From: JAWXUK01 sp044432725
Lineage (GTDB): Bacteria; Bacillota; Clostridia; Oscillospirales; Oscillospiraceae
DNA length: 64,000 nucleotides
Direction of reading: 5' to 3'
NCBI GenBank assembly: GCA_044432725.1
Contig: JAWXUL010000002.1
Coordinates: 62,001-126,000 of the forward strand
Below the pieces are notes generated by a model that saw only the letters and a program-made list of their open reading frames with translations, searched no databases and was not told where the DNA came from. The position numbers and the translations under genes are program-made. Every line of letters begins with the position of its first letter. The first letter of the stretch is position 1. Positions 1 through 8,339 of this stretch are shown one piece after another.

Positions 1-2
1 TT

Positions 3-1364
3 CTCTCTGCGCCCTTTGAAGAGGGAGATATAGTGGAAAAAGGGGAAATGCTTTATGTTTTTGACAGCTCCTCTGTGGAAAACTCTATTTTACAAGCACA
101 GCTGACCTTAGAGCGTTCTCAACTTGCTTACGAGCAGACCTTGGAAACTCTTACACCCTATGCCACAGGTTCTGGGTATATTCAAAAAGTTTATGTGGAA
201 GAGGGACAATCGGTCACCTCTGGCACTGTTCTAGTGGATATCTCTGACAACAGCAGACAAAAAATCGAAATACCCTTCCACACTTCCCAAGTCAGTCAAT
301 TTACAGTGGGGCAAAGTGCCACGCTGACACTGGATCAAACCATGGAAGAACTAAAGGGTACCATCACTTATATCTCACCCCTAGATGAAGTAGGGGCAGG
401 GAATGTGATTTTGCGACAAGTGGAAATCTCCTTGGCAAACCCTGGTGCTGTGACCACAGCAACCTCAGCCACTGCACGAGTGGAAACCTCTTCTGGCACT
501 GTTTATGCGGCGGGTTCTGGCACCTTTGCTCAGAATTTGACCCACAGCATCCTTGCCACATCCTCAGGAGAAATCCACAATCTTTTTGTGAAGCAAGGGC
601 AATATGTCAGCTATGGAGACAGCATTGCTGTGATTGGTGGCTCTGCTGCTGAAAACTCACTCGCTAATGCTTTAAATACCTTGGAATCCTCTCGCCTTTC
701 TCTACTCAATACCCAAGATAGCTTAGATAACTATACTGTCACAGCACCTATTTCAGGAACAGTCATTGAAAAGAAGTTCAAAGAGGGGGATAAACTAGAC
801 AGCACCTCTCTTTCTGCTGCTGGTGGTAACATGGCGATTATTTATGATATGTCAAAGCTCACCTTTGAAATGAGCATCCATGAACTGGACATCAATAAAA
901 TAGACGTAGGACAACGGGTGGAAATCACAGCAGATGCTGTGGAAGGCGCAGAATTTACAGGTTATGTGGACAAAATCAATATCAATGGTTCCACAGCTGG
1001 TGGTATGACCACCTATCCAATTACTGTTGTGATCGATGATCCCGAGGGTTTAAAACCTGGAATGAACGTTTCTGCTGAAGTGATTATGGAAGCTGTGGGA
1101 GAGGTCCTCACTGTACCACTGGAAGCTGTTTCCCGTGGTAGCTCTGGCGCCACTGTCATCGTAGCCTTAGATGGGGCTTTGAACGAAGCTGGTCAGGTGC
1201 AAAATCTGGACTTGACCCAAGAAGTCTCTGTGGAGCTTGGCATCAACGACAGCAGTTACATTCAAATTATTTCTGGCATTACCGAAGATGATATCTTAAT
1301 TTGGGAAAACGATGTGGTGGATATGTTCACCAACATGATGATGGCTGGCCCAGGAGGGAGATAG
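3..1364 (+). CDS. Efflux adaptor, HlyD/MacA (periplasmic-adaptor-like) family, 5' end outside the window
   Basis: The frame is open from base 3 with a plausible adaptor sequence before the first in-frame GTG at 33, so the true start lies upstream and this is a 3' fragment of about 453 residues. Two lipoyl-like half motifs flank a helical hairpin: 'EGQSVTSGTVLVDIS' and 'KQGQYVSYGDSIAVIGG' early, and 'VTAPISGTVIEKKFKEGD' after the coiled stretch rich in L, S and N. Beta-barrel segments follow (GLKPGMNVSAEV). In this family the protein links an inner-membrane transporter to the exterior; in a Gram-positive cell it would be anchored outside the membrane. The stop codon is 2 bases before the ATPase gene, so the genes are surely one operon. 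The substrate cannot be read from the sequence. Confidence 0.88.
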   Translation, partial: LSAPFEEGDIVEKGEMLYVFDSSSVENSILQAQLTLERSQLAYEQTLETLTPYATGSGYIQKVYVEEGQSVTSGTVLVDISDNSRQKIEIPFHTSQVSQFTVGQSATLTLDQTMEELKGTITYISPLDEVGAGNVILRQVEISLANPGAVTTATSATARVETSSGTVYAAGSGTFAQNLTHSILATSSGEIHNLFVKQGQYVSYGDSIAVIGGSAAENSLANALNTLESSRLSLLNTQDSLDNYTVTAPISGTVIEKKFKEGDKLDSTSLSAAGGNMAIIYDMSKLTFEMSIHELDINKIDVGQRVEITADAVEGAEFTGYVDKININGSTAGGMTTYPITVVIDDPEGLKPGMNVSAEVIMEAVGEVLTVPLEAVSRGSSGATVIVALDGALNEAGQVQNLDLTQEVSVELGINDSSYIQIISGITEDDILIWENDVVDMFTNMMMAGPGGR

Positions 1365-1366
1365 CC

Positions 1367-2092
1367 ATGAAACATTTAATCGAACTTCGTGATGTATATA
1401 AGATATACCACGTGGGGGACACCACTGTCCGTGCCTTGGACGGGGTGAATATCACCATAGATTCGGGAGAATTTGTTGCCATCGTGGGGCAGTCTGGTTC
1501 TGGGAAGTCCACAGCGATGAATATCATTGGCTGTTTGGATGTGCCCACTTCTGGGAATTATTTTCTGGGTGGGACAGATGTTTCCACCATGGACGATGAC
1601 CAACAAGCAGGGATACGAAACAAAATGCTTGGCTTTATCTTTCAGCAATATAATCTTATTGCAAAACTAAATGTCCAAGAAAATGTAGAACTCCCCTTGC
1701 TCTATGCCGGAAAAACAGAAGCTCAACGAAGAAAGCTGGCAAAAGCCTCCCTAGAACGGGTGGGCTTAGGGGATAAGGCAAAAAATCGCCCCAATCAGTT
1801 ATCTGGTGGACAGCAACAACGGGTAAGCATCGCCCGTGCCTTAGCGGGCGATCCTTCTGTAATTTTGGCAGATGAACCCACAGGGGCTTTGGATTCTCGC
1901 ACAGGGCGAGAGGTTCTTGCCTTTTTGAAAGAACTGAACCGAGAAGGGAATACCGTTGTGCTGATCACCCATGACAATTCCATTGCACAAAAAGCAGATC
2001 GCATCATACGTCTCCAAGATGGCGTTGTGACTTATGACGGGGATTCTCAAAATCCAGAAGCTGTGGTGACAGCACAGATGGAGGACGACTAG
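1367..2092 (+). CDS. ABC transporter ATP-binding protein, MacB/LolD type
   Basis: This 241-residue ATPase has Walker A GQSGSGKST, the signature LSGGQQQR, Walker B VILADEPTGALD and the switch histidine in VVLITHD, the pattern of the MacB/LolD/FtsE-like subfamily that drives mechanotransmission by FtsX-type permeases. I place the start at ATG 1367, six bases after the Shine-Dalgarno GGAGGGAG; a longer open frame begins at 1301 but lies inside the adaptor gene. It is directly followed by its permease with no gap. It probably powers export or extraction of a peptide, lipid or antibiotic from the membrane; the substrate is unknown. Confidence 0.93.
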   Translation: MKHLIELRDVYKIYHVGDTTVRALDGVNITIDSGEFVAIVGQSGSGKSTAMNIIGCLDVPTSGNYFLGGTDVSTMDDDQQAGIRNKMLGFIFQQYNLIAKLNVQENVELPLLYAGKTEAQRRKLAKASLERVGLGDKAKNRPNQLSGGQQQRVSIARALAGDPSVILADEPTGALDSRTGREVLAFLKELNREGNTVVLITHDNSIAQKADRIIRLQDGVVTYDGDSQNPEAVVTAQMEDD

Positions 2093-3292
2093 ATGAAGAT
2101 AAAACAAGCCTTTTTTCTAGCGATTAAATCTCTAGCCACCAGTAAAATGCGAGCCTTGCTGACTATGCTAGGCATTATCATTGGTGTGGCTGCTGTGATT
2201 GTTATCATCAGCTTGGGGGCAGGTCTCCAACAAATGATGGAAGGAGAATTCGAGTCCCTTGGCACCAATCTCATCCAAACAGTAATCAAAGATAGTTCTG
2301 GTGGCAGTTCTCGTTCTGCCACCCCAGAAGATATGCACCAGATAGTCTTTGACAATCCACAATATCTGAAAGCTTGCAGTCCTTCTGTCTCTTTAAATTT
2401 AGATGTGAGAAGCGAAAGGGAGAGTTTCAGCCCTAACACCCTCTCTGGGGTGAGTGAGGAGTATCTCCAGATTCGCAGTTATCAGCTGAGTTCTGGACGT
2501 TTCTTACAATATGTGGACGTATTACGGATGCAAAATGTGTGCGTGGTGGGGTCTTACATCAACGAAGAATATTATGAAGGCTCTGCTGTGGGGAAAACCA
2601 TGGGCATTGGTGGATATACTTATGAAATTGTGGGTGTGTTAGATGAAATCGCTGAATCTTTAAAAGGAACAGACGATGACCAAATCTTAATCCCCTATAC
2701 GAATGCTGTTCATCTATCTGGGAACACCCCTAGTTCCTATATGTTTTCAGGGGTAAACTCTGACACAGCTTCCACAGCAAGAAGCCGTATTGAATCTGCA
2801 CTGGACAAGATTTATGGCAGTTCTGACAGCTATATGGTGGTGACTTCGGCAGAAATGCTTGATATTATGAATACCATGATGGATACCCTGATGTTTGTTT
2901 TGGTTGCCATTGCAGCCATTTCTCTCTTGGTGGGTGGGATTGGTATTATGAATATCATGCTTGTCTCTGTGACAGAGCGTACCAGAGAAATCGGAATCCG
3001 AAAATCTTTGGGCGCCAAGCAAAAGGATATCCGTTCTCAATTTATCATCGAAGCTGCCACTACTTCTTCTATCGGTGGCATTATTGGGATTGGATTGGGG
3101 ATTGCTGCTGCCAACGTAGCCAGCTTTGTCGTGGAAAACTTTACTGATGTGGACGGCTTCTCAGCTGCACCAACAGCAGACTCAATTATCATTGCTTTTT
3201 CTGTCTCTGTTGCTGTGGGTGTTATTTTTGGCTATTTACCTGCCAACAAAGCAAGTCAACTGAATCCAATCGACGCATTGAGATATGATTAA
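2093..3292 (+). CDS. ABC transporter permease, MacB/FtsX family
   Basis: A 399-residue membrane protein starting on the base after the ATPase stop codon. It has the MacB order: an N-terminal segment (LLTMLGIIIGVAAVIVIISLGAG, roughly residues 23-45), a large extracytoplasmic domain, then three C-terminal membrane segments. The FtsX-type motif 'SVTERTREIGIRKSLGAK' lies around residue 290. With the adaptor and ATPase it forms a tripartite-like pump. In Gram-negatives MacB works with an outer-membrane channel; none is expected here, and the next gene is an SLH protein instead. Confidence 0.92.
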   Translation: MKIKQAFFLAIKSLATSKMRALLTMLGIIIGVAAVIVIISLGAGLQQMMEGEFESLGTNLIQTVIKDSSGGSSRSATPEDMHQIVFDNPQYLKACSPSVSLNLDVRSERESFSPNTLSGVSEEYLQIRSYQLSSGRFLQYVDVLRMQNVCVVGSYINEEYYEGSAVGKTMGIGGYTYEIVGVLDEIAESLKGTDDDQILIPYTNAVHLSGNTPSSYMFSGVNSDTASTARSRIESALDKIYGSSDSYMVVTSAEMLDIMNTMMDTLMFVLVAIAAISLLVGGIGIMNIMLVSVTERTREIGIRKSLGAKQKDIRSQFIIEAATTSSIGGIIGIGLGIAAANVASFVVENFTDVDGFSAAPTADSIIIAFSVSVAVGVIFGYLPANKASQLNPIDALRYD

Positions 3293-3311
3293 TAGGAGGA
3301 ATCAACGATCC

Positions 3312-5162
3312 ATGAAAAAATTGTTACAACTATCCCTTGCCAGTACCTTGGCACTTTCTCTGCTCTCCTTTTCCTCTTCTGCTTACAGCACTTCCCAAAG
3401 TCAAGTAGAAGAAACCATTCGTTCCTTAAATATCATGTCTGGGGACAGCAAGGGGAATCTAAATCTTGAAAAAGACGTGAATCGTGCTGAATTTGTCACC
3501 ATGATTGTGGCTCGCATTGTAGGGGACACCACTTTGTCCAAACCTTCTGTGTCTCCTTATCCTGACGTGCCTCCCACCCATTGGGCAAGTGGATATGTGG
3601 CTTATGCTCTTCAGCATGGTTATGTCTCTGGCTATTCTGATGGTACTTTTAAACCAGATAAAAACATCACCTTAGGAGAAGTGGCTGTCCTTTTACCCTA
3701 TATTCTAGGGTATACAGCCGAAGATTTTCCCAATTACACCATGGACAATCGAGTTTCTTGGCTTTCGGCACAAGGGCTTCTTGAAAATGTAGAAGCAAAG
3801 AAAAACAGCGATATCATCAGCAGAAAAGATACCATGTATCTTTTTTACAACGCACTGACCACTGGTATGAAATCAGGCTCCACCCTTTACGAAAACATGG
3901 GTTACACCCTAACAAGTTCCGGTGAGATTGACCGTGTGGCACTTCTGGACTCTTTGATGGAAGGTCCTGTTTTGGTCTCTGGAAACTGGGAAAAAGAAAT
4001 TCCTTTTGATCTGGACACTGCGACTGTTTGGTTTGATGCTGCGCTGAATCCTTCTTCCATCGGTGATATTCAAGAAAACCATCTCGTCTATTGGGTAGAA
4101 GGAAGCAAGACTTTATGGGTCTATGACAAATCAGTCATTGGTACCTTGGACAATGTGACAAGCACAGAAGTGACCATGGCTGGCATTGTCTATCCACTGG
4201 AAACAGAAGAAGCGAAGTATCAGCTGTCTAATCTTGGTAGTTATCGAGAAGGTCAAACTGTCATTGCTGTTCTTGGGAAAGAAGGTGGCATCGCAGAGTT
4301 CACCACTGCCACCACTGGGACCAGTGTGTTGGTGGGGATTTTCTTAAGCGAAGGAACAGGAGAAAAAGATGATGGTGCTGGTGGGGTTTATGAAGTGCCT
4401 ACGGTCACCCTCTTAGGCACAGACGGAAAAACCTATACCTTCCATTTAGAGGAAAGTCAAGACTTTGCCCAAGATCGAGTGTATGAAGTGAGCATCGGCG
4501 GCAGTGGACAAGTGAAATTGGAAGTATTTAACCCACAAAAGAGCGACACACCTACAGGGGTGGTGGATTCTGATAAAATGCTTCTGGGCAGTCACAAAAT
4601 TGCCTCTGACATTGAAATCATTGATTGCTACGAGGACAGTCTCCTTTCTGTGGACATCTCTCGCTTAGATGGTCTCACTTTGGACCACGATGATGTGCGA
4701 TATTATAGCTTCAATCCAAAGGGTGAATTAAATCGTCTGATTTTAGAAGATGTTACAGGAGAAAATCATCTTTACGCCATCGTGCTAGATCAAAGCAAAA
4801 CACCTTCTGGCACATTCTATAGTTTGGTGGTGGATGGTATCGGCAAGACAAACTGGATGCCCTCTACCCCTTATGATTTGGAAGATGCTGTCGCCATTCG
4901 CATCCGAGGAGACTTCGCAGATCCTGACACTGTGACAGAAATGCGTAGTTCTGTGGTCACGGATTTGGGCAATGGTAGCCTGAGCCTTGGCAGTGCTGGG
5001 GAGTTCTATTATGCCCAAGAACTGATTGTGTTTGAAAAACAAACAGGGGGCAATTATTACGCTTCTACCTTGGCACGTGTGATGTCTGGGGACTACGAGA
5101 AAATCACTGCCTACTATATGACAGGTGGCGATCGTTACGTTAGAATTTTATTAGCAGAATAA
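3312..5162 (+). CDS. Secreted S-layer-homology (SLH) domain protein
   Basis: The 616-residue product begins with a signal peptide (KK followed by a leucine/serine-rich core, likely cleaved after SSAYS). Three SLH-like repeats follow within about residues 25-190; the clearest is 'YPDVPPTHWASGYVAYALQ' with 'GYVSGYSDGTFKPDKNIT'. SLH repeats bind pyruvylated cell-wall polymer, so the protein should sit on the cell surface. The remaining 420 residues are beta-rich and I do not recognise them. ATG 3312 is chosen because AGGAGGA ends 11 bases upstream and the signal peptide starts there; the frame also opens at 3285, overlapping the permease. It is the last gene of the efflux operon, which suggests a shared envelope function (inference). 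Confidence 0.88.
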   Translation: MKKLLQLSLASTLALSLLSFSSSAYSTSQSQVEETIRSLNIMSGDSKGNLNLEKDVNRAEFVTMIVARIVGDTTLSKPSVSPYPDVPPTHWASGYVAYALQHGYVSGYSDGTFKPDKNITLGEVAVLLPYILGYTAEDFPNYTMDNRVSWLSAQGLLENVEAKKNSDIISRKDTMYLFYNALTTGMKSGSTLYENMGYTLTSSGEIDRVALLDSLMEGPVLVSGNWEKEIPFDLDTATVWFDAALNPSSIGDIQENHLVYWVEGSKTLWVYDKSVIGTLDNVTSTEVTMAGIVYPLETEEAKYQLSNLGSYREGQTVIAVLGKEGGIAEFTTATTGTSVLVGIFLSEGTGEKDDGAGGVYEVPTVTLLGTDGKTYTFHLEESQDFAQDRVYEVSIGGSGQVKLEVFNPQKSDTPTGVVDSDKMLLGSHKIASDIEIIDCYEDSLLSVDISRLDGLTLDHDDVRYYSFNPKGELNRLILEDVTGENHLYAIVLDQSKTPSGTFYSLVVDGIGKTNWMPSTPYDLEDAVAIRIRGDFADPDTVTEMRSSVVTDLGNGSLSLGSAGEFYYAQELIVFEKQTGGNYYASTLARVMSGDYEKITAYYMTGGDRYVRILLAE

Positions 5163-5178
5163 GTATAGCATCTTGAAT

Positions 5179-5414
5179 TAAGTTTGACCTTGTCAAACTT
5201 ATAAACAACAGTTCAGCTGTTGTTTACAGAAATAATGACTTGGTCATTATTTCTGATTCAATCTTGCTCAATAGTCAAGTTGACCTTGATTTTCTTAAGA
5301 AAATCAAGGCGATTGAAAGCAAAGCTTTCAATCGAAAAGATTAAGCCACAAGGCTTTGTCTTTTTTCAAGTTGCTATATTCAGAGAGAGTTGCATAGCAA
5401 CTCTCTCTTTTTTT
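5179..5414 (+). repeat. Array of about eight near-contiguous stem-loops after the SLH gene, ending in a terminator
   Basis: Seen directly: inverted repeats that nearly abut one another. They are 5179-5201 (10-bp stem, CTT loop), 5202-5226 (10 bp), 5227-5255 (13 bp, TTG loop), 5258-5283 (two 4-bp helices with one bulged T), 5284-5309 (26-nt perfect palindrome CCTTGATTTTC/GAAAATCAAGG), 5310-5334 (11 bp, AAA loop), 5335-5364 (AAAAGA/TCTTTT outer and AAGCC/GGCTT inner helix) and 5382-5408 (12 bp, ATA loop) followed by six T. The arms differ in sequence between hairpins. The last is a typical intrinsic terminator for the operon. It is unlike CRISPR repeats, and I know no RNA family with this layout. 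It could be a structured 3' UTR, an ncRNA or a DNA element. Confidence 0.8.
5382..5414 (+). terminator. Intrinsic terminator closing the efflux/SLH operon
   Basis: A 12-bp stem AGAGAGAGTTGC/GCAACTCTCTCT with an ATA loop is followed by six T. The segment AGTTGCTAT at 5369-5377 can alternatively pair with ATAGCAACT at 5394-5402, which would break this stem. Confidence 0.85.
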
Positions 5415-5436
5415 ACAGAACTATTTGAAAGAAGTT

Positions 5437-5631
5437 CTAAAGATACTGATGCAAACTCTCCCTTAAATGATCCATCGCCTCTGACACGGTAAATGCTGTG
5501 CGTTTTGCCATTTTACGCATACTTCGGCGAGAGGGACAGTTGCAACCAAGAATGAGACCCAATCCAAGCCCCAAACTGCCTCCTATGAGAAAACTGCTGA
5601 TGGTACGACTATCTTCGCAACAAGATTTCAT
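5437..5631 (-). CDS. Small glycine-rich single-span membrane protein, YtxH-like
   Basis: The predicted product has 64 residues, with a hydrophobic glycine-rich segment (SFLIGGSLGLGLGLILGC) near the N-terminus and a basic amphipathic tail (MRKMAKRTAFTVSEAMDHL). This resembles short YtxH-type proteins, whose function is poorly known. Shine-Dalgarno AGGAGG lies one base before an ATG at 5637 and seven bases before the second ATG at 5631; the second gives the better spacing. It is transcribed toward the stem-loop array and has no operon partner. Several cysteines (CC near the start, C.C after the membrane segment) are notable for such a small protein. Confidence 0.6.
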   Translation of the reverse strand: MKSCCEDSRTISSFLIGGSLGLGLGLILGCNCPSRRSMRKMAKRTAFTVSEAMDHLRESLHQYL

Positions 5632-5780
5632 TTTCATTCCTCCTATTTATCCTTTTCTTTTTCTACTACTGACGATGGGCAATACTCTCAACCATACTCC
5701 TTCTATTTTGGAGTGCTGATGCAGTATCTGTTTCTGGAGATTGCCTTAATTTCAGTATGTCCACTTTTTTTCAAAATCCA

Positions 5781-5809
5781 TTGCTTTTTCAAAAAAAATC
5801 CGTTATAAT
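5781..5809 (+). promoter_or_regulatory. Promoter of pyrC-pyrF
   Basis: TTGCTT, 17-nt spacer, TATAAT. The short leader contains a hairpin AGAGGA/TCCTCT (5823-5841) just before the pyrC ribosome binding site; I see no PyrR-type binding loop. Confidence 0.75.
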
Positions 5810-5864
5810 AGAAAAAAGCATAAGAGGAAAAATAGTCCTCTATCAGAAAAAGGAAGGTATTACA

Positions 5865-7172
5865 ATGCGTATTTTAATCCAAAATGGTCAGGTCATCGAC
5901 CCTGTTTTTTCCACCATGACACCGGCTGATATTTTTATCGAAAACGGCATCGTAGGGGAAATCGGGAGAGAGCTTCGGGTGGTAGCAGATAAAACCATAG
6001 ACGCTTCTGGGATGATCGTGGCTCCTGCCCTTGTGGATATGCACGTGCACCTCCGTGATCCTGGGCAAACGAAGAAAGAAGACATCGCTTCTGGCTCTGC
6101 CTCTGCCATACGTGGAGGGGTGGGCACTGTGGCTTGTATGCCCAACACTCTCCCTTCTGTGGACTGTCCAGAAATTGTGTCCTATGTAAAGGAAAAGAGC
6201 AAAGAAGCCGGCAATGCACGTGTCATGCCCATTGCTGCTGTCAGTCAAGGACAAAAAGGAAAAGAGCTGACTGATTTTGCCGCTTTGAAAGAAAGTGGCG
6301 CTGTGGCTGTGTCTGATGATGGTTTTAACATTGACAACGCAGCTTTGATGCGTGCTGCCATGGTGAAAGCGAAAGAAGTGGGGCTTCCTATCTTGTGTCA
6401 CTGCGAGGACAGTTCCCTTGCTTTGAATCACGCAGTGAACGAGGGGGATATCTCTAGAAAGCTTTGGATGGATGGACGCCCTGCCATTGCTGAAGAGTTG
6501 GTGGTTATGCGTGATGTGATGTTGTCAGAAGAAACAGGCGCTCCTGTGCATATCTGCCATGTGTCCACTGGGAAGTCTGTGGATATTATTCGCAAGGCAA
6601 AAAAAGCGGGGATTCCTGTGACCTGTGAAACTTGTCCACAATATTTTTCTCTTTCTGAAGAAGAAATCTTAAGCCAAGGGACTTTGGCTCGTGTGAATCC
6701 TCCCTTACGGACAAAAAAAGATGTTCGTGCTATTGTGAATGGTCTGAAAGATGGTACTATTGATGTGATTGCCAGCGACCATGCGCCCCATACAGCAGAA
6801 GAAAAGGCTCGTTCTCTGAACCGAGCACCCAGTGGCATCGTGGGACTGGAGACCCTTTTGTCCTTATCCTTGACCTATCTTTATCACAGTGGAAAAGTTT
6901 ATTTACCACAGCTTTTTCATATGCTCTCTTCTAAACCAGCTGCTATTTTAGGGGTTGACGGAGGAAGAATTGCAGTGGGTAAAAGTGCTGATATCGTTAT
7001 TTTCCACCTGTCCCAAGAGTGGGCAGTGAACCCAGATGTGTTCCTTTCCAAAGGGAAAAATTCTCCCTATCGTGATTTTGTCTTAAAAGGACGGGTGAAA
7101 TACACCATCGTGGAAGGAAAAGTCCTCCATAGCGAAGGTCCTCAAGTGCCCAGTGAAGTCAGCCCAGAATAA
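5865..7172 (+). CDS. pyrC: Dihydroorotase
   Basis: This 435-residue enzyme of the amidohydrolase superfamily cyclises N-carbamoyl-aspartate to dihydroorotate in de novo pyrimidine synthesis. The metal-binding motif DMHVHLRDPG and the late SDHAPH motif are intact, as is the 'CETCPQYFSL' segment typical of the class I type. The start is ATG 5865, seven bases after AGGAAGG; the open frame extends upstream to 5757, but that part includes the promoter. The gene forms a two-gene operon with pyrF, 28 bases apart; other pyr genes are not in the window. Confidence 0.95.
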   Translation: MRILIQNGQVIDPVFSTMTPADIFIENGIVGEIGRELRVVADKTIDASGMIVAPALVDMHVHLRDPGQTKKEDIASGSASAIRGGVGTVACMPNTLPSVDCPEIVSYVKEKSKEAGNARVMPIAAVSQGQKGKELTDFAALKESGAVAVSDDGFNIDNAALMRAAMVKAKEVGLPILCHCEDSSLALNHAVNEGDISRKLWMDGRPAIAEELVVMRDVMLSEETGAPVHICHVSTGKSVDIIRKAKKAGIPVTCETCPQYFSLSEEEILSQGTLARVNPPLRTKKDVRAIVNGLKDGTIDVIASDHAPHTAEEKARSLNRAPSGIVGLETLLSLSLTYLYHSGKVYLPQLFHMLSSKPAAILGVDGGRIAVGKSADIVIFHLSQEWAVNPDVFLSKGKNSPYRDFVLKGRVKYTIVEGKVLHSEGPQVPSEVSPE

Positions 7173-7200
7173 ACAAACTATATTTTAAAGGAGTGTTTTT

Positions 7201-8166
7201 ATGTCATTCGATATTCTACAAAACAAAATTTTATCTTTGGATAAACCCAACCCCACGGTTTTTGGTCTGGATGCTCGTATTGAATATGTCCCTGCCCATA
7301 TCCGTGAAGAAAGTTACAAGGTCTATGGCAAAACTCTACAAGGTGCTGTGGAGGCAATCTATCAATTCAACATGGAGCTGATGGACAACTTAACAGATTT
7401 GATTCCAGCTGTGAAATTTCAATCAGCTTATTTCGAGAATTTCGGTTGGGAAGGGATGGAAGTCCTGAGAAATCTCATCGAATATGGAAAAAACAAAGGC
7501 TATTTTGTGATTACCGATGTGAAGCGTGGGGATGTCCCTTCCACTGCTGAAGCTTATTCCGAAGCTTGGCTAGGTGAAACCAAGGTGACAGCTGACGAAG
7601 ATGTGGAAGAAGATGAAACTCCAGAATCTTTTGCCGCATTTAACTCTACTTGTATCACATTAAACCCTTATATGGGCATGGATACCTTAGAGCCATTTTT
7701 GGAAACCTGTAAAACCCATGATCGCACAGCCTTTATTTTGGTTCGTACCTCTAACCCAGGGGCAGCTGCCATTCAAGATATCATCACAGACAATGGTCTG
7801 CCTCTTTATTCTGTCATTGGTAAAATGGTAGAAGATATGTCAAAAGGAACAGAAGGGGAGCATGGCTATACTCGCTTTGGCGCTGTGGTAGGTGCGACCA
7901 ATCCAGAGCAACTACAAAAATTAAGAAAAGAGTTGCCCAATACCTTCTTCTTAGTCCCTGGTTATGGTGCTCAAGGTGGCTCTGCTGAAGATGTGCAACA
8001 CGCTTTCCACGCAGGGGGACAAGGTGCTGTGGTCAACTCTTCTCGTGGGTTGATGTGTGCTTGGCAAAAGACAGGTCATAATGGGGAAGATTTCGTGGAG
8101 GCAACAAGAAGTGCAGCCACGCAAATGAGAGCAAATATTGCAAAGTTTATCAACATCATTGGCTGA
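7201..8166 (+). CDS. pyrF: Orotidine 5'-phosphate decarboxylase, long (type 2) form
   Basis: The 321-residue protein converts OMP to UMP, the last step of UMP synthesis. The catalytic Asp-Lys-Asp cluster appears as ITDVKRGDVPST. An acidic insertion (residues about 128-142) and the overall length match the type 2 subfamily rather than the 230-residue classical form. AAGGAG lies seven bases before the ATG. It is the second gene after pyrC and is followed by an intrinsic terminator. Confidence 0.94.
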   Translation: MSFDILQNKILSLDKPNPTVFGLDARIEYVPAHIREESYKVYGKTLQGAVEAIYQFNMELMDNLTDLIPAVKFQSAYFENFGWEGMEVLRNLIEYGKNKGYFVITDVKRGDVPSTAEAYSEAWLGETKVTADEDVEEDETPESFAAFNSTCITLNPYMGMDTLEPFLETCKTHDRTAFILVRTSNPGAAAIQDIITDNGLPLYSVIGKMVEDMSKGTEGEHGYTRFGAVVGATNPEQLQKLRKELPNTFFLVPGYGAQGGSAEDVQHAFHAGGQGAVVNSSRGLMCAWQKTGHNGEDFVEATRSAATQMRANIAKFINIIG

Positions 8167-8186
8167 TATAGTAACTTGGAAAAAGC

Positions 8187-8217
8187 GAGGACTCGATGGA
8201 TTCGGGTCCTCTTTTTT
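8187..8217 (+). terminator. Terminator of pyrC-pyrF
   Basis: A ten-pair stem GAGGACTCGA with TTCGGGTCCTC (one G-T pair), then six T. Confidence 0.85.
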
Positions 8218-8278
8218 ATGTTTATTTTATATACTTAAAGTAATAACCCTATCATATTATACAGTTTATATCATTCAT

Positions 8279-8313
8279 AAAAAAACTGACTTCTCTCGAA
8301 AGAGAAGCCAGTT
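8279..8313 (-). terminator. Terminator of the thiolase gene
   Basis: Read on the minus strand, a 13-bp stem AACTGGCTTCTCT/AGAGAAGTCAGTT (one G-T pair) is followed by a run of seven T. A second small palindrome (ATACTG/CAGTAT, 8322-8336) lies just before it. Confidence 0.85.
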
Positions 8314-8339
8314 CCTAAATGATACTGATTCAGTATGAA

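Noticed and set aside
5179..5414. CRISPR array
   Set aside because: The units are palindromes with different sequences and no spacers; there is no identical direct repeat and no cas gene nearby.
5874..6431. 185-residue open frame on the minus strand
   Set aside because: It is antisense to pyrC, whose motifs and ribosome binding site are convincing; the antisense product has no recognisable feature.
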